This document shows, piece after piece, positions 9,935-21,171 of a stretch of 64,000 nt of DNA (position 1 is its first letter; the number at the start of each line of letters is the position of its first letter). The notes beneath the pieces are model-generated. The model did not search any database. It saw nothing but the letters and a program-made list of their open reading frames with translations, and was not told the origin of the DNA. The stretch covers positions 434,001 through 498,000 of the forward strand of contig NZ_BSNY01000047.1 of NCBI RefSeq assembly GCF_030160235.1, given 5' to 3'. The position numbers and the translations under genes are program-made. This stretch comes from Mesorhizobium huakuii. Its GTDB lineage: Bacteria > Pseudomonadota > Alphaproteobacteria > Rhizobiales > Rhizobiaceae.

Positions 9935-9964
9935 AAAGAGCCCGGCTTTGGAGCCGGGCTCTTT
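9935..9964. terminator. Bidirectional rho-independent terminator after pntB
   Basis: A perfect 13-bp stem (AAAGAGCCCGGCT with AGCCGGGCTCTTT) closes on a four-base TTGG loop. The stem has an A-run on one side and a T-run on the other, so it can stop transcription from pntB on the plus strand and from the converging membrane protein gene on the minus strand. Confidence 0.93.
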
Positions 9965-9986
9965 CACTTCTGGCGCAGGGCCGCGT

Positions 9987-10904
9987 TCAGCGGTTGGTCA
10001 GGAAAACCGCTTCCTCTTCGTCGCGCTGCCTGCCGCCGAGTGCGGCCGCCGCACTGGCGATGAAGGCGCCGATGACCAGCGACAAGGCGCCGAGCAGGGC
10101 AAAGGTCGCGCTGGCCTTCCTGGCGGTGTCGGCCGCCTGCTTGGCCTTGACCTTGGCGTCCTCGACCTTGGCGACCAGGGCATCGACGCGGGCCTTGGCG
10201 TCGGGCTCGGAAAGGCCGGTACGGGCGGCAACCAGCTGCGACAGATAGGCTTTGTCGTCGGCCGAAATCTCGCCCGTCGCAGCACTGGCGACGAGGATGC
10301 GTGAGGCCTGCCCAGCCGCGGCCGCATTGCTGTCCGCACTGGCTGCCGCGAGCTTGCTTGGATCGGCCGGCCTGAACAGCGAATCCACCAGGTAGGAGGT
10401 CGCATTGTCGGCGGATGCGCCGCCGGCATTGGCTGGGGCACCAGCCGATGCACCCATGGCGGCGCCCGACGCTACGGTCGACACCGCCTGCACGCCTGTA
10501 CCAACTGCTGCGGAGAGCGCCGAGCCAAGCACGCCGACGACCAGCAAGGTGGCCAGCGCCCAGGCAAGGAAGCCGTGAGCGGTGTCGCGGAAATAGACCT
10601 CATCGGTATGGATGCCGACCCATTTGGTGCGCAGGCGTCCGGCAAGGTAGCCGCCGACGCCGGAGGACAGCCACTGCACGATGACCAACCAGACCGCGGT
10701 CGATACCGCGAAGGTGGTGATCGACGCGCCGGAGCCCGACCAGGGCGAAACCATGCTTAGCCCAAGCCCGGAGCCGAGCAGCATGAGGATGAAGGTCAAG
10801 GTCGAGGCCGCGAAGGCGCCGGCAATGATCGGACCCCAGCTGACGGCCGTAGCGGAGGATTCTTCTGAAGCGGACAGATCGATAGTCGATACGGTGGGCT
10901 GCAT
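9987..10904 (-). CDS. PhnA-like multi-pass membrane protein, function unknown
   Basis: About 305 residues. Four clear hydrophobic regions occupy roughly residues 25-50, 65-85, 110-135 and, after a long alanine-rich soluble stretch, about 265-295. Two segments are recognisable: SWGPIIAGAFAASTLTFIL near the start and SSGVGGYLAGRLRTKW. Such proteins are often labelled PhnA-like in rhizobial genomes, but nothing here links it to phosphonate metabolism. The region from about 205 to 260 is helical and charged (KARVDALVAKVEDAKVKAKQ), likely coiled coil. The ATG at 10904 is preferred over a TTG one codon upstream. A 25-residue ORF lies just upstream on the same strand. Confidence 0.72.
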   Translation of the reverse strand: MQPTVSTIDLSASEESSATAVSWGPIIAGAFAASTLTFILMLLGSGLGLSMVSPWSGSGASITTFAVSTAVWLVIVQWLSSGVGGYLAGRLRTKWVGIHTDEVYFRDTAHGFLAWALATLLVVGVLGSALSAAVGTGVQAVSTVASGAAMGASAGAPANAGGASADNATSYLVDSLFRPADPSKLAAASADSNAAAAGQASRILVASAATGEISADDKAYLSQLVAARTGLSEPDAKARVDALVAKVEDAKVKAKQAADTARKASATFALLGALSLVIGAFIASAAAALGGRQRDEEEAVFLTNR

Positions 10905-10913
10905 CAACGCCCC

Positions 10914-10991
10914 CTACCGTACGAACAGCATGATGAGGATGATGATCGGGATCGGAATACCGAGCAACCAGAGCAAAATGCCACGTCCCAT
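10914..10991 (-). CDS. 25-residue hydrophobic small protein
   Basis: A short ORF reading MGRGILLWLLGIPIPIIILI followed by MLFVR, that is one transmembrane helix with a positively charged C-terminus. It has a textbook ribosome site, AGGAGGT, six bases before the ATG (complement of 10996-11002). It ends ten bases before the PhnA-like membrane protein start, so the two are probably one transcript. Small single-helix proteins of this kind are usually missed by gene finders. It may be a subunit of its larger neighbour or a translational leader; function is unknown. Confidence 0.6.
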   Translation of the reverse strand: MGRGILLWLLGIPIPIIILIMLFVR

Positions 10992-11092
10992 GAAGACCTC
11001 CTGTCAGGAATTGTGATCGATGTTGTCACAATGTCCCGAGAGACCTTCCGTTCCGCAGGGCCATAAAATGATTTTGTTTGCCTGCGATGGAA

Positions 11093-11120
11093 CAATTGGC
11101 GCGCAGTGGCGCGCCAATTG
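11093..11120. repeat. Perfect 12-bp inverted repeat downstream of gyrB
   Basis: CAATTGGCGCGC and its exact complement GCGCGCCAATTG are separated by AGTG, just after the gyrB stop. It has the shape of a terminator stem, but on the minus strand only a short TT follows, so it may act as a factor-assisted terminator, an mRNA 3'-end stabiliser or a protein-binding palindrome. Confidence 0.75.
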
Positions 11121-11133
11121 CCAGATACCGAGA

Positions 11134-13611
<2,478 letters not shown>

Positions 13612-13750
13612 CTATTGTCTAGATGCCGCTTGTACAGCGCGAAAAATCGGCCCCGAATCGCGCGTCTGATATAGCGTAGATATAGGCGCTAAAGGCGGTT
13701 TTTCCAAGGTTTGCGGGCATTTCCGGCCCAAATCCCGAGCCGGCAGTCGG

Positions 13751-16417
13751 CTATTTTTTCCGGGCGTTGAATTTGGCGAGAAGGCCGCGCAAATATTTGA
13801 TCGTCGGTTTGTCTCTTGGCGCCAGCCGGCCGGTGCGGTCGAGCTCCAGCGTCAGGTTTAGCGCCTTGGTCAGCGCAGCCTTCGGATCCTTCGCGACATA
13901 CGCATAATTGATGTAGGCCTGCACCAGATCAAATTGCCAGGTGGCATTGTTCGGATCGGACTGGGCCAGCTGCTGGCGGATGCCGAGGCTGGCTTCGAAG
14001 GCCTTCTTGGAGCCCTCAAAATGGTGCTGTTTGACCTCCAGCATGCCGATTTCCGAGAGCGTAATCGACAGGTCGCGTTGCCAGTCGGAATTGGCGGGGT
14101 CAAGCTTGGCCAGCCGATCGGCAATGGCAAAACTGTCTTGATAGTTTTGCAGTGCGCCGCTGACATCGCCCTGGGCATCAAGCACACCGGCAAGTTTTTC
14201 CAGGCAGACCGACAGATCGCGCTGCCACTCGGTGTTGCCAGGGTCATCAGCGGCAAGCTCACGCGCTACGGCCAGCGCTTGCTGATAGGAAGCCAGCGCC
14301 GCCGGCCAGTTCTCCTGGTCGTTGAGCGCGTTGCCGACCTTGGCGTAATTGATCGACAGGTCGCGCTTCAAGTCGGTATCGTTGGGGTCACGGCGCACCA
14401 GTTCCTCGGCGATGGCCTGGCTCTTGTTGTAGGCCACGAGCGCACCGGCCGCGTCCCCGCGCTGGCGCAGCAGGTCCCCGATCCTCTCATGGCTGACAGA
14501 AACAGCCCGCTGGCGCTCGGAGTCATCGGGTTTGTTCTCGACCAGCACAAGCCGAATTCTCAGGCTCTCTTCAAAGGCCGCCTGGGCGCTGTCCAACTGT
14601 CCGGCGGTCCGGGCAAGGTCGCCGATTTCATCATAGGTTATGGTCAGGTCGCGAAGCAGATAGGCGTTGTAAGGCTCGGCATCGGCCAATTTCTGCTTGA
14701 TCGACAGGCTTTGCTGGTAGGCCTTGGCCGCCGCACCCACATCGCCCTGCGTCGCCAGCACGTTGCCGATCTTGTCATTGGCCATGGCAAGATCACCGAG
14801 CCAGCCTTTCTCGTCCGGCACGCTTGCGGTCAGGTCCTGCAGCATGTCCCGGGCCGCCTCATAATGCTCCAGGGAAGTCGGCAGGTCGCCTTGCACCATC
14901 TCAGTGTTGGCGAGCTTGATGTGGCTGATGGCAAGATCGCGCTTGACGCTGGGGTCGGTTTCCTGACGCGACCGCTGCTCGAGGTTGGCCAACAGCGCGG
15001 TAAAGGCGCGGCCGGCCGCCTCGACATTGCCCACTGTCGTATAAAGGATACCGAGTTCCTCCAGCGTGCGGCTCTGGCGGTCGGCCTGTTCCAGGTTGAG
15101 CGCGGTTTGCCCGGCCTCGCCATAGAGCGCCAGTACCGATTCATAGTCACCAATGGCCGTGGCGTAGTCGAGGTCGGCGCGCGCCGCGCCACCGGATAGG
15201 AAACGCGTCGCTGCCTCGGACAGGGTGCGGCTGACGAAATTGACCTTCAGCGCCTGGCGCGAAACATTGTCGATGTCGGCCGCTTTGGCCAGAAGAGCGC
15301 GAGCGCCGTCGAAGGCGCCCAGCGAAAGCTGTTCCTCCGCTTGCCGGCGCAGTTCCGTCACTTGCGGATCGTCGGAGGCGAGTGTCTTCATTTCGCTGCG
15401 CACCTTGACGAAGGCGTCGGCGGCCTCGCGCAGCCGGGCGTTCAGGCTGTCGGCGGAGAGATGGCTGGTGTCGGAACTGATCAGCGCGCCATAGAGAGGC
15501 GCCAGCGGCATATCGGCATCGCTGGCGATCTGTTCGACCTCACCGCGCATTTCGGGGGTCACGTCGGCCATGGCGAGCAGCAGCCGCTCGCGCTCTGGCA
15601 GCTGTTCCTTGGCCGCGGCGGCAAAGAACAGTTTCGGCAGGCCGCTTTCGACATAGGGCAACTGCTTGCCGCGCGAGAGGTCATAGACCTCCTGCTGCAC
15701 CAGCGTCAGCACCGAGCGGATCTCCAACCCGTCCGTGCCAAGATATTTGGTCAGCGCCGTCGTGAAGGGGGAGTTCTCTCCGCTTCCATCGGCGGCCGTC
15801 TCCCCAGGTGCGGCCGAAAAGGCGAACAGGATATTCTCCGCGCGGCCGACGCGGCCGAGGCCCGGCTTGACCTTGTCGGCGACATCCTTCGCCAGCGAAG
15901 TCGCGCCACGCCCTTCGCCGGCGCTTGCCGAGAAAGGATCGCTGCGGCAGGCGTCGAGCACGATCAGCCCGACCTTGGCGGTCGCGGCGACGGCATCGCG
16001 CACCTCCTCCAGCGGCAGGCTGGTCTTGTTCAGTTGATCGAGCGAAGACGCGTCGGCGTCGACCGGCAGCAACCGGTTGTCGCCTGAGATTTCGACGCCA
16101 TGGCCGGAGAAATAGACCAGCGCGACATCGGCGCCCTTGGCATCCTCGCGAAAGTCGTCGAGCGCGCGCCGCATGCGCCGAAGGTCCCGGTTGGTTTCAA
16201 GCACGACCTCGAAGCCGAGCTTCTTAAGTGCGGCTTCCATCGCCTCGCCGTCATGGATGGGGTTGGCCAGCGGCCGGACCAGCCGATAGTCGTCCTCCGC
16301 CATGACCAGCGCCACGCGCCGTTCCGCCACCGCGGTGGCGGTGGTCGCAATCATCAGCAGCAAGGCAAACAGCAAGCGCAAGTCGAACCGCCCCCGGCTC
16401 AGTCCTTTGCCGACCAT
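13751..16417 (-). CDS. Secreted caspase-like (C14) protein with TPR repeats
   Basis: An 888-residue protein. Residues 1-31 look like a signal peptide (positively charged start, then LLFALLLMIATTATAVA). A caspase-fold peptidase domain (C14) occupies about 33-260, with the predicted catalytic histidine in YFSGHG (His106) and cysteine in LDACRSD (Cys157), so it should be active. From about residue 410 to the end are TPR-type helical repeats. The later ones recur every 48-50 residues with a shared pattern: RDLS, then IG, then QGD, then AL..Y..SL, then LA..DP. This layout suggests an envelope protease held to partner proteins by the repeats. No known partner sits beside it; the neighbour is an FMN reductase on the same strand. 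Substrate and trigger are unknown. Confidence 0.88.
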   Translation of the reverse strand: MVGKGLSRGRFDLRLLFALLLMIATTATAVAERRVALVMAEDDYRLVRPLANPIHDGEAMEAALKKLGFEVVLETNRDLRRMRRALDDFREDAKGADVALVYFSGHGVEISGDNRLLPVDADASSLDQLNKTSLPLEEVRDAVAATAKVGLIVLDACRSDPFSASAGEGRGATSLAKDVADKVKPGLGRVGRAENILFAFSAAPGETAADGSGENSPFTTALTKYLGTDGLEIRSVLTLVQQEVYDLSRGKQLPYVESGLPKLFFAAAAKEQLPERERLLLAMADVTPEMRGEVEQIASDADMPLAPLYGALISSDTSHLSADSLNARLREAADAFVKVRSEMKTLASDDPQVTELRRQAEEQLSLGAFDGARALLAKAADIDNVSRQALKVNFVSRTLSEAATRFLSGGAARADLDYATAIGDYESVLALYGEAGQTALNLEQADRQSRTLEELGILYTTVGNVEAAGRAFTALLANLEQRSRQETDPSVKRDLAISHIKLANTEMVQGDLPTSLEHYEAARDMLQDLTASVPDEKGWLGDLAMANDKIGNVLATQGDVGAAAKAYQQSLSIKQKLADAEPYNAYLLRDLTITYDEIGDLARTAGQLDSAQAAFEESLRIRLVLVENKPDDSERQRAVSVSHERIGDLLRQRGDAAGALVAYNKSQAIAEELVRRDPNDTDLKRDLSINYAKVGNALNDQENWPAALASYQQALAVARELAADDPGNTEWQRDLSVCLEKLAGVLDAQGDVSGALQNYQDSFAIADRLAKLDPANSDWQRDLSITLSEIGMLEVKQHHFEGSKKAFEASLGIRQQLAQSDPNNATWQFDLVQAYINYAYVAKDPKAALTKALNLTLELDRTGRLAPRDKPTIKYLRGLLAKFNARKK

Positions 16418-16470
16418 TCCACCTCTTTATGGCGCGGGCAAGCCGGGGCGTTTGGCCGAGGACGGCTCTT

Positions 16471-17040
16471 TCAGGCAGCGCGCATGGGTTTCAACGCCTC
16501 GCTCCAGCGCGATAGCTCGTCCAGCATGGTCCTGGCACCGCCGGTCACCTGTTCGCTGGCGTTGAAGGCGCCGTTCTCGTCGAGCAGCTTCTGGTACATC
16601 GGCAGTGCGACGCCTTCCGGGATCGGCATGATCCCCACCGACGTCAAAAGCGGCTTCAGCGCCTGCGCCGCGCGCAGGCCGCCGGAGACGCCGCCATAGC
16701 TGAAAATGGCGGCCGGCTTGTACTTCCATTCGCGCAGCAGATAGTCGATCGCGTTGACGATCGCTGGTGCGGCGAAATAATTATACTCCGGCGCCACGAA
16801 GACGAAGGCGTCCGCGGCGTCGATCGCCTTCGACCAGGCCTTGGTGTGGTCGTTCTGATAATTGCCAAGCCTCGGATGATGCGGCTCGTCCAGCACCGGC
16901 AGATGGAACGCGGCGATGTCGGTCAGCACCGGCTCGAACTTTCCGTGCTCGCGCGCGAATGTCTCCAGCCACTCGGCAAAAACCGGACCGGCGCGTCCGG
17001 GCCGCGTGCTGCCGATGATGATGCTCAACTGGTGCTTCAT
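16471..17040 (-). CDS. NADPH-dependent FMN reductase-like flavodoxin-fold protein
   Basis: A 189-residue protein of the NADPH-dependent FMN reductase / chromate reductase family. The N-terminal IIGSTRPGRAGPVFAEW forms the phosphate-binding loop for FMN, and APEYNYFAAPAIVNAIDYL is the family's second flavin-contacting motif; SYGGVSGGLRAAQAL follows. It probably reduces quinones or free flavin in the cytoplasm. The reading frame extends upstream to 17133, but ATG at 17040 (MKHQLSII) gives the standard N-terminus. The right-hand neighbour is a divergent P450; whether this reductase serves it is unproven, since bacterial P450s normally use ferredoxin partners. Confidence 0.9.
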   Translation of the reverse strand: MKHQLSIIIGSTRPGRAGPVFAEWLETFAREHGKFEPVLTDIAAFHLPVLDEPHHPRLGNYQNDHTKAWSKAIDAADAFVFVAPEYNYFAAPAIVNAIDYLLREWKYKPAAIFSYGGVSGGLRAAQALKPLLTSVGIMPIPEGVALPMYQKLLDENGAFNASEQVTGGARTMLDELSRWSEALKPMRAA

Positions 17041-17240
17041 GGCGGGCTCCCTTGTCAGGCGGTATCTCTTGGTGACTGTCACTACGGCAGAGCGTCCTGG
17101 CGGACAAGGCGGCACGCTCGGCGGGGCGGTCACGATCGGATGAACGGAGCGTCTGCTTCGCGTTGCGAATTGCCTGCCGTCCGGTCACATGGACGCCTGG
17201 ATCGCCAGCCACTACATTGTTGGCAGCAGCGGAGCACTTC

Positions 17241-18608
17241 ATGGACACTCAGCCCGCCCCCTTTGTTCCCCCCGCGCCGAAGCCGCGCACGACGCCGCCT
17301 TCGACGCTGGAGATGATCCGCATCGTCTATCGCAATCCGCTCGAATTGTGGGGTGAGCAAACCTATAACGAGCCATGGATTTCCGCGAATGGCGTTGGCG
17401 GCCATCTGATCGTCGCCAACGATCCCGGCCTCATCCGCCATGTGCTGGTCGACAACGCCAGGAACTACAAGATGGCGACGGTGCGCCAGAAGATCCTGCG
17501 GCCTATCCTGCGCGATGGCCTGCTGACCGCCGAGGGCGAGGTGTGGAAGCGGTCGCGCAAGGCGATGGCGCCGGTATTCACGCCACGCCACATCTTCGGT
17601 TTCGCCCAGCCGATGCTGAAGCGCACCAGGGAATTCGTCACCCGCTACGAAGAGGGCGGCATATCAGATATCGCCCATGACATGACATTGCTCACCTACG
17701 ACATCCTGGCCGAGACGCTGTTCTCCGGCGAGATCGCGGGCGAGCCGGGCAGTTTCGCCAACGAGATCGACCGCCTGTTCGAGACCATGGGCCGCGTCGA
17801 TCCGCTCGACCTGTTGCGCGCGCCCGACTGGCTGCCGCGGCTGACCCGCATACGTGGCCGCAAGACCATGGCCTATTTCCGCAAGATCGTCACCGATACG
17901 GTAAAGATGCGCGAAGAGAAGTTCAGGCGCGATCCCGATGCGGTGCCGCAGGATTTCCTGACGCTGCTGCTCAAGGCCGAAGGTCCCGACGGGCTGACGC
18001 GCTCGGAAGTCGAGGACAACATCATCACCTTCATCGGCGCCGGTCACGAAACCACGGCGCGGGCGTTGGGCTGGACGCTTTACTGCCTCGCCGAATCGCC
18101 ATGGGAGCGCAATCGGGTCGAGCAGGAGATCGATGAGGTGCTGGCGCGGGAACCCGATCCGACGAAGTGGCTGGACGCCATGCCGCTGACCCGCGCCGCC
18201 TTCGACGAGGCGCTCCGGCTCTATCCGCCGGCGCCATCCATCAACCGCGAGCCGATCGAGCCGGAAATGTGGAAGGATCTTTATATCCCCAAACACGCGG
18301 CCGTTCTGGTCATGCCCTGGGTCGTCCACCGCCACAGGAAGCTGTGGGACAGGCCCGATGCCTTCCTGCCTGAGCGATTCCACCCGGGCAACCGTGAGAA
18401 GATCGACCGCTTCCAGTATCTGCCGTTCGGCGCGGGGCCGCGCGTCTGCATCGGCGCCAGCTGCGCCATGCAGGAGGCGATCATCGCGCTTGCCATCCTG
18501 TTGTCACGCTTCCGCTTCGACACCACGGCTGAAACGAAACCCTGGCCGGTGCAGAAACTGACCACGCAGCCGCAAGGCGGGCTGCCGATGCAGGTCACGC
18601 CTCGCTAG
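17241..18608 (+). CDS. Cytochrome P450
   Basis: A 455-residue soluble P450 monooxygenase. It has the oxygen-activating I-helix motif FIGAGHETTARAL, the K-helix pair EALRLYPPAP (ExxR type) and the haem-ligand loop YLPFGAGPRVCIGASC with the proximal cysteine at residue 403. The start is ATG at 17241 with GGAGC ten bases upstream; the frame is open further left but without a better start. No ferredoxin or ferredoxin reductase gene is adjacent, so electrons must come from elsewhere. The substrate cannot be predicted; the architecture resembles the bacterial P450s that look like eukaryotic fatty-acid or xenobiotic hydroxylases. Confidence 0.95.
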   Translation: MDTQPAPFVPPAPKPRTTPPSTLEMIRIVYRNPLELWGEQTYNEPWISANGVGGHLIVANDPGLIRHVLVDNARNYKMATVRQKILRPILRDGLLTAEGEVWKRSRKAMAPVFTPRHIFGFAQPMLKRTREFVTRYEEGGISDIAHDMTLLTYDILAETLFSGEIAGEPGSFANEIDRLFETMGRVDPLDLLRAPDWLPRLTRIRGRKTMAYFRKIVTDTVKMREEKFRRDPDAVPQDFLTLLLKAEGPDGLTRSEVEDNIITFIGAGHETTARALGWTLYCLAESPWERNRVEQEIDEVLAREPDPTKWLDAMPLTRAAFDEALRLYPPAPSINREPIEPEMWKDLYIPKHAAVLVMPWVVHRHRKLWDRPDAFLPERFHPGNREKIDRFQYLPFGAGPRVCIGASCAMQEAIIALAILLSRFRFDTTAETKPWPVQKLTTQPQGGLPMQVTPR

Positions 18609-18635
18609 GCGTGCCTTTCAGGCGGTTGTGGTGAA

Positions 18636-19613
18636 TCAAGCCGCGGGCTTGCGCTGCTGGAACTGGCCGGCAGCGCGGAAGCGCCAGAGGTAGCTCGGCA
18701 GGATCGTCGCGATCGATTGTGGCTGGATACCGAGCCCGGCGAGCGTCCGATTGGCCTTGGCGGCGGCTTCCGAGACGATGTTGTGCTCGCGCAGCTGCAT
18801 CACCTGGTCCTTGGTCAGCAGCGGATTGGGCAACAGGCCGAGGATCGAGGCCTGGATGTTGGCCACCCACCACGGCACCGGCACCAGCAGGCGCTTGCGC
18901 TCGATCACGGTCAGCAGCTCTTCCATGCACTCCTTGAAGGTGAGCACATTGGGGCCGCCAAGCTCGTAGACCTCGCCGCGATTGATCTTGCCGTCGACCG
19001 AGCGCGCCACCGCTTCGGCGACGTCGCCGACATAGACCGGCTGGAACTTGGTCTGGCCGCCGCCGATCAGCGGCAGCACTGGCGAATAGCGCGCCATGTT
19101 GGCGAAGCGGTTGAAGAAACTGTCTTCCGGTCCGAAATTGATCGACGGCCGGAAGATCACGGCGTCGGGGATCGTCTCCAGCACGGCCTTTTCGCCAAGT
19201 GCCTTGGTGCGCGCATAATCCGATTCGGAGTCTGGGTCGGCGCCAAGCGCTGAAATATGGGTCAGCCCGGCACCGACCGAACGTGCCGCCTCGGCGACGG
19301 CGCGGGAGCCGAATTCGTGCACGGCGGAGAATTTCTGCCGGCCGGTCTCATGCAGGATGGCGACGAGATTGACGACATGATCGGCGCCTTGCACGGCGCG
19401 GTCGACCGACCAGCGCACGCGCACATTGGCCTGCACCGGCTGGATCTGGCCGACATTGCCCAGCGGCTGCAGATGGCCGGCAAGATCGGGCCGCCGGCAG
19501 GCGACCCGGATGCGGTAGCCACGCTTGGCCAGCGCGCGCACGACATGGCGGCCGACAAAGCCTGACCCGCCAAAGACGACGACGAGCTTTGGAGTCTGCA
19601 GGATTTCGGTCAT
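18636..19613 (-). CDS. NDUFA9-like NAD(P)-binding epimerase-family protein
   Basis: About 325 residues of the extended short-chain dehydrogenase fold. The N-terminus has the nucleotide-binding VVVFGGSGFVGRHVVRAL. A YxxxK-type motif is present as SDYARTKALGE. The sequence follows the complex I NDUFA9 subfamily (IFRPSINFGPEDSFFNRFA, FQPVYVGDVAEAVARS), which in alphaproteobacteria is linked to NADH:quinone oxidoreductase or ubiquinone synthesis. ATG at 19613 is chosen over an in-frame ATG at 19661 because it places the glycine motif at the usual distance from the start. It converges on the P450 gene with a 27-base gap. Confidence 0.88.
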   Translation of the reverse strand: MTEILQTPKLVVVFGGSGFVGRHVVRALAKRGYRIRVACRRPDLAGHLQPLGNVGQIQPVQANVRVRWSVDRAVQGADHVVNLVAILHETGRQKFSAVHEFGSRAVAEAARSVGAGLTHISALGADPDSESDYARTKALGEKAVLETIPDAVIFRPSINFGPEDSFFNRFANMARYSPVLPLIGGGQTKFQPVYVGDVAEAVARSVDGKINRGEVYELGGPNVLTFKECMEELLTVIERKRLLVPVPWWVANIQASILGLLPNPLLTKDQVMQLREHNIVSEAAAKANRTLAGLGIQPQSIATILPSYLWRFRAAGQFQQRKPAA

Positions 19614-19714
19614 GGCTGGCTCCGGCGCACTTTCCAGATGGCTTGGCTGAAGCCGTTTCATAGTCGGTTTTGTGCCAAAGGCAAAGGGTGACGCGTCGTC
19701 GCGTCATCCCTGTT

Positions 19715-19927
19715 TCACGTCTGTTGGAACGCCTTGCCGATGCGGGCGTCGACCGAGTGGCGGTTGCCGCCGCGAATGACGAAGAAGAGCAGGATCGCGG
19801 CCCACAAAAGCGACTTTTCAGCACCGGAGAAACCCTGGCCCATGGTTATCCAGTGGAACCGGACGGTCGCCAGCGGCACGAAACGCAGAAAACCCCGCCG
19901 AAGCGGGGTTTTCCGGGTGAAGCTCAT
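19715..19927 (-). pseudogene. Possible truncated DoxX-family membrane protein (C-terminal remnant)
   Basis: The frame encodes a C-terminal piece with AEKSLLWAAILLFFVIRGGN followed by RHSVDARIGKAF, which looks like the last helix and tail of DoxX-type membrane proteins. The other helices of a DoxX protein are absent. The apparent start lies across a terminator-like hairpin (19889-19912), so that reading is probably chance, and the true gene seems to have lost its 5' end. The stretch 19614-20128 therefore contains no intact gene. Judgement rests on resemblance remembered from the family, without an alignment. Confidence 0.4.
19889..19912 (-). terminator. Rho-independent terminator-like hairpin
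   Basis: A perfect 10-bp stem, AAAACCCCGC with GCGGGGTTTT, closes on a CGAA tetraloop (TTCG on the minus strand, a very stable loop). On the minus strand GCGGGG is followed by TTTT and CTGCGTTT, fitting a terminator for the leftward GlxA-type regulator gene about 215 bases upstream. Confidence 0.75.
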
Positions 19928-20128
19928 GTCGAAACCAGGGTCCAACGAGGCAGCCTGACCTGAGACGGTATCAGCGTGGCGTAAGACGCCCGCCCCAGCC
20001 CTGGACGCATTCGACAAAAGACACCGACCGGGCAAACCCGACCCGGACAGTCATTGGTCGCCGCGACATGCAGGAAGGTTCACAAGGGCGCAAAAAAATC
20101 GCACCGCCGAGGCTATGTGAACACGTCG

Positions 20129-21082
20129 TCAGCCGCCGTTGCGGGAAACCGCCGCTGCCCGCCTGAGCGCCTGCGGCGGCTGGCCAAAGCTCCTCAGGAA
20201 GGCGCGACGCATTCGCCCGGCATCGCCGAAGCCGCTCTCTTCCGCGATGCGATCGAGCGACGTGTGGCCTGTTTCCACCGCGATCCGCGCGCTCTCCAGG
20301 CGAATTCGTTCCACGGCCTTGGCCGGAGTGGTGCCGGTTTCTGCCTTGAAGGCGCGCGCAAAATGCCGCGGACTCATGGCGGCACGATCGGCAAGGCACT
20401 CCACGGTCAGCGGTTGGGCCAGCTCGGTGCGCATCCATTCGATCAGTTCGATGAAGCGGCCCGTCCGTCCGCCGAGTTCGACAAGCGCGGAGAATTGCGA
20501 CTGGCCTCCGGGGCGGCGTTGATGAACGACAAGCTGCTGCGCAACGCGGCGCGCTATGGCCGGGCCAAGATCGTCCTCGATGAGCGCCAATGCCAGGTCG
20601 ATGCCGGCCGAAATGCCGGCCGAGGTCCACACGCTGCCATCCCTGACGAAGATCCGCTCGGCATCGAGTTTCACGGCGGGGTAGCGACGTGCGAAGTCGT
20701 GCGTGCTCCACCAGTGGGTGGTGGCGCGCCTGCCATCGAGAAGTCCAGCTTCGGCCAGCAGATAGGCGCCTGTGCACACGCTCGCCGTGCGCCGTATGCC
20801 CGTGCGCCGGAGCCAGGTGACGATCTCCTGCGCGGCAGCCATGGAGCGAATGATTTCGCCACCGGAGATGATGGCCGTGTCGAGCGGCTCTTCCATCGAC
20901 AAGGGCCGGGCCGCGAGCCGCATGCCGGACGAGCTTTCGATCTCGCCGCCGCCGGGCGCCAGTATATCGAGCGTGTAGCTCCCGGCACAAAAATCCTCCG
21001 CCAGCTCAAAGGCCGCCGCCGGGCCGGCAGCATCCAGCAATTGGAAGCCGGGGTGGATGATGATGCCAACCTTCCGCGTCAT
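20129..21082 (-). CDS. GlxA-family transcriptional regulator (DJ-1/PfpI domain plus AraC HTH)
   Basis: A 317-residue regulator. Residues about 5-180 form a DJ-1/PfpI (class I amidotransferase-like) domain with the nucleophile elbow SVCTGAYLLAEAG and the following RRATTHWWSTHDFA. Residues about 215-315 form an AraC-type double helix-turn-helix (AQPLTVECLADRAAMSPRHF, then LDRIAEESGFGDAGRMRRAF). In this family the first domain senses a small molecule and the second binds DNA, usually activating catabolic genes. It is divergent from a DJ-1/PfpI protein gene, with 89 bases between the two starts, which makes that gene its likely target. Confidence 0.93.
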   Translation of the reverse strand: MTRKVGIIIHPGFQLLDAAGPAAAFELAEDFCAGSYTLDILAPGGGEIESSSGMRLAARPLSMEEPLDTAIISGGEIIRSMAAAQEIVTWLRRTGIRRTASVCTGAYLLAEAGLLDGRRATTHWWSTHDFARRYPAVKLDAERIFVRDGSVWTSAGISAGIDLALALIEDDLGPAIARRVAQQLVVHQRRPGGQSQFSALVELGGRTGRFIELIEWMRTELAQPLTVECLADRAAMSPRHFARAFKAETGTTPAKAVERIRLESARIAVETGHTSLDRIAEESGFGDAGRMRRAFLRSFGQPPQALRRAAAVSRNGG

Positions 21083-21171
21083 GGCAGTTTTTGCACGATA
21101 TATGTCATTTCAGACAAGTCCTACCGCAGCTAGGTTGATGGTCAAGCGTTTCGATCGGAAGGACTGGATCC

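Noticed and set aside
13751-16417. The caspase-TPR gene as part of a defence island
   Set aside because: Its neighbours are gyrB, an FMN reductase and a P450; no nuclease, toxin, reverse transcriptase or other defence gene is near.
16471-18608. FMN reductase and P450 as a redox pair
   Set aside because: They are divergently oriented, and P450 systems normally use ferredoxin or FMN-containing CPR-type partners, not this small quinone/FMN reductase family.
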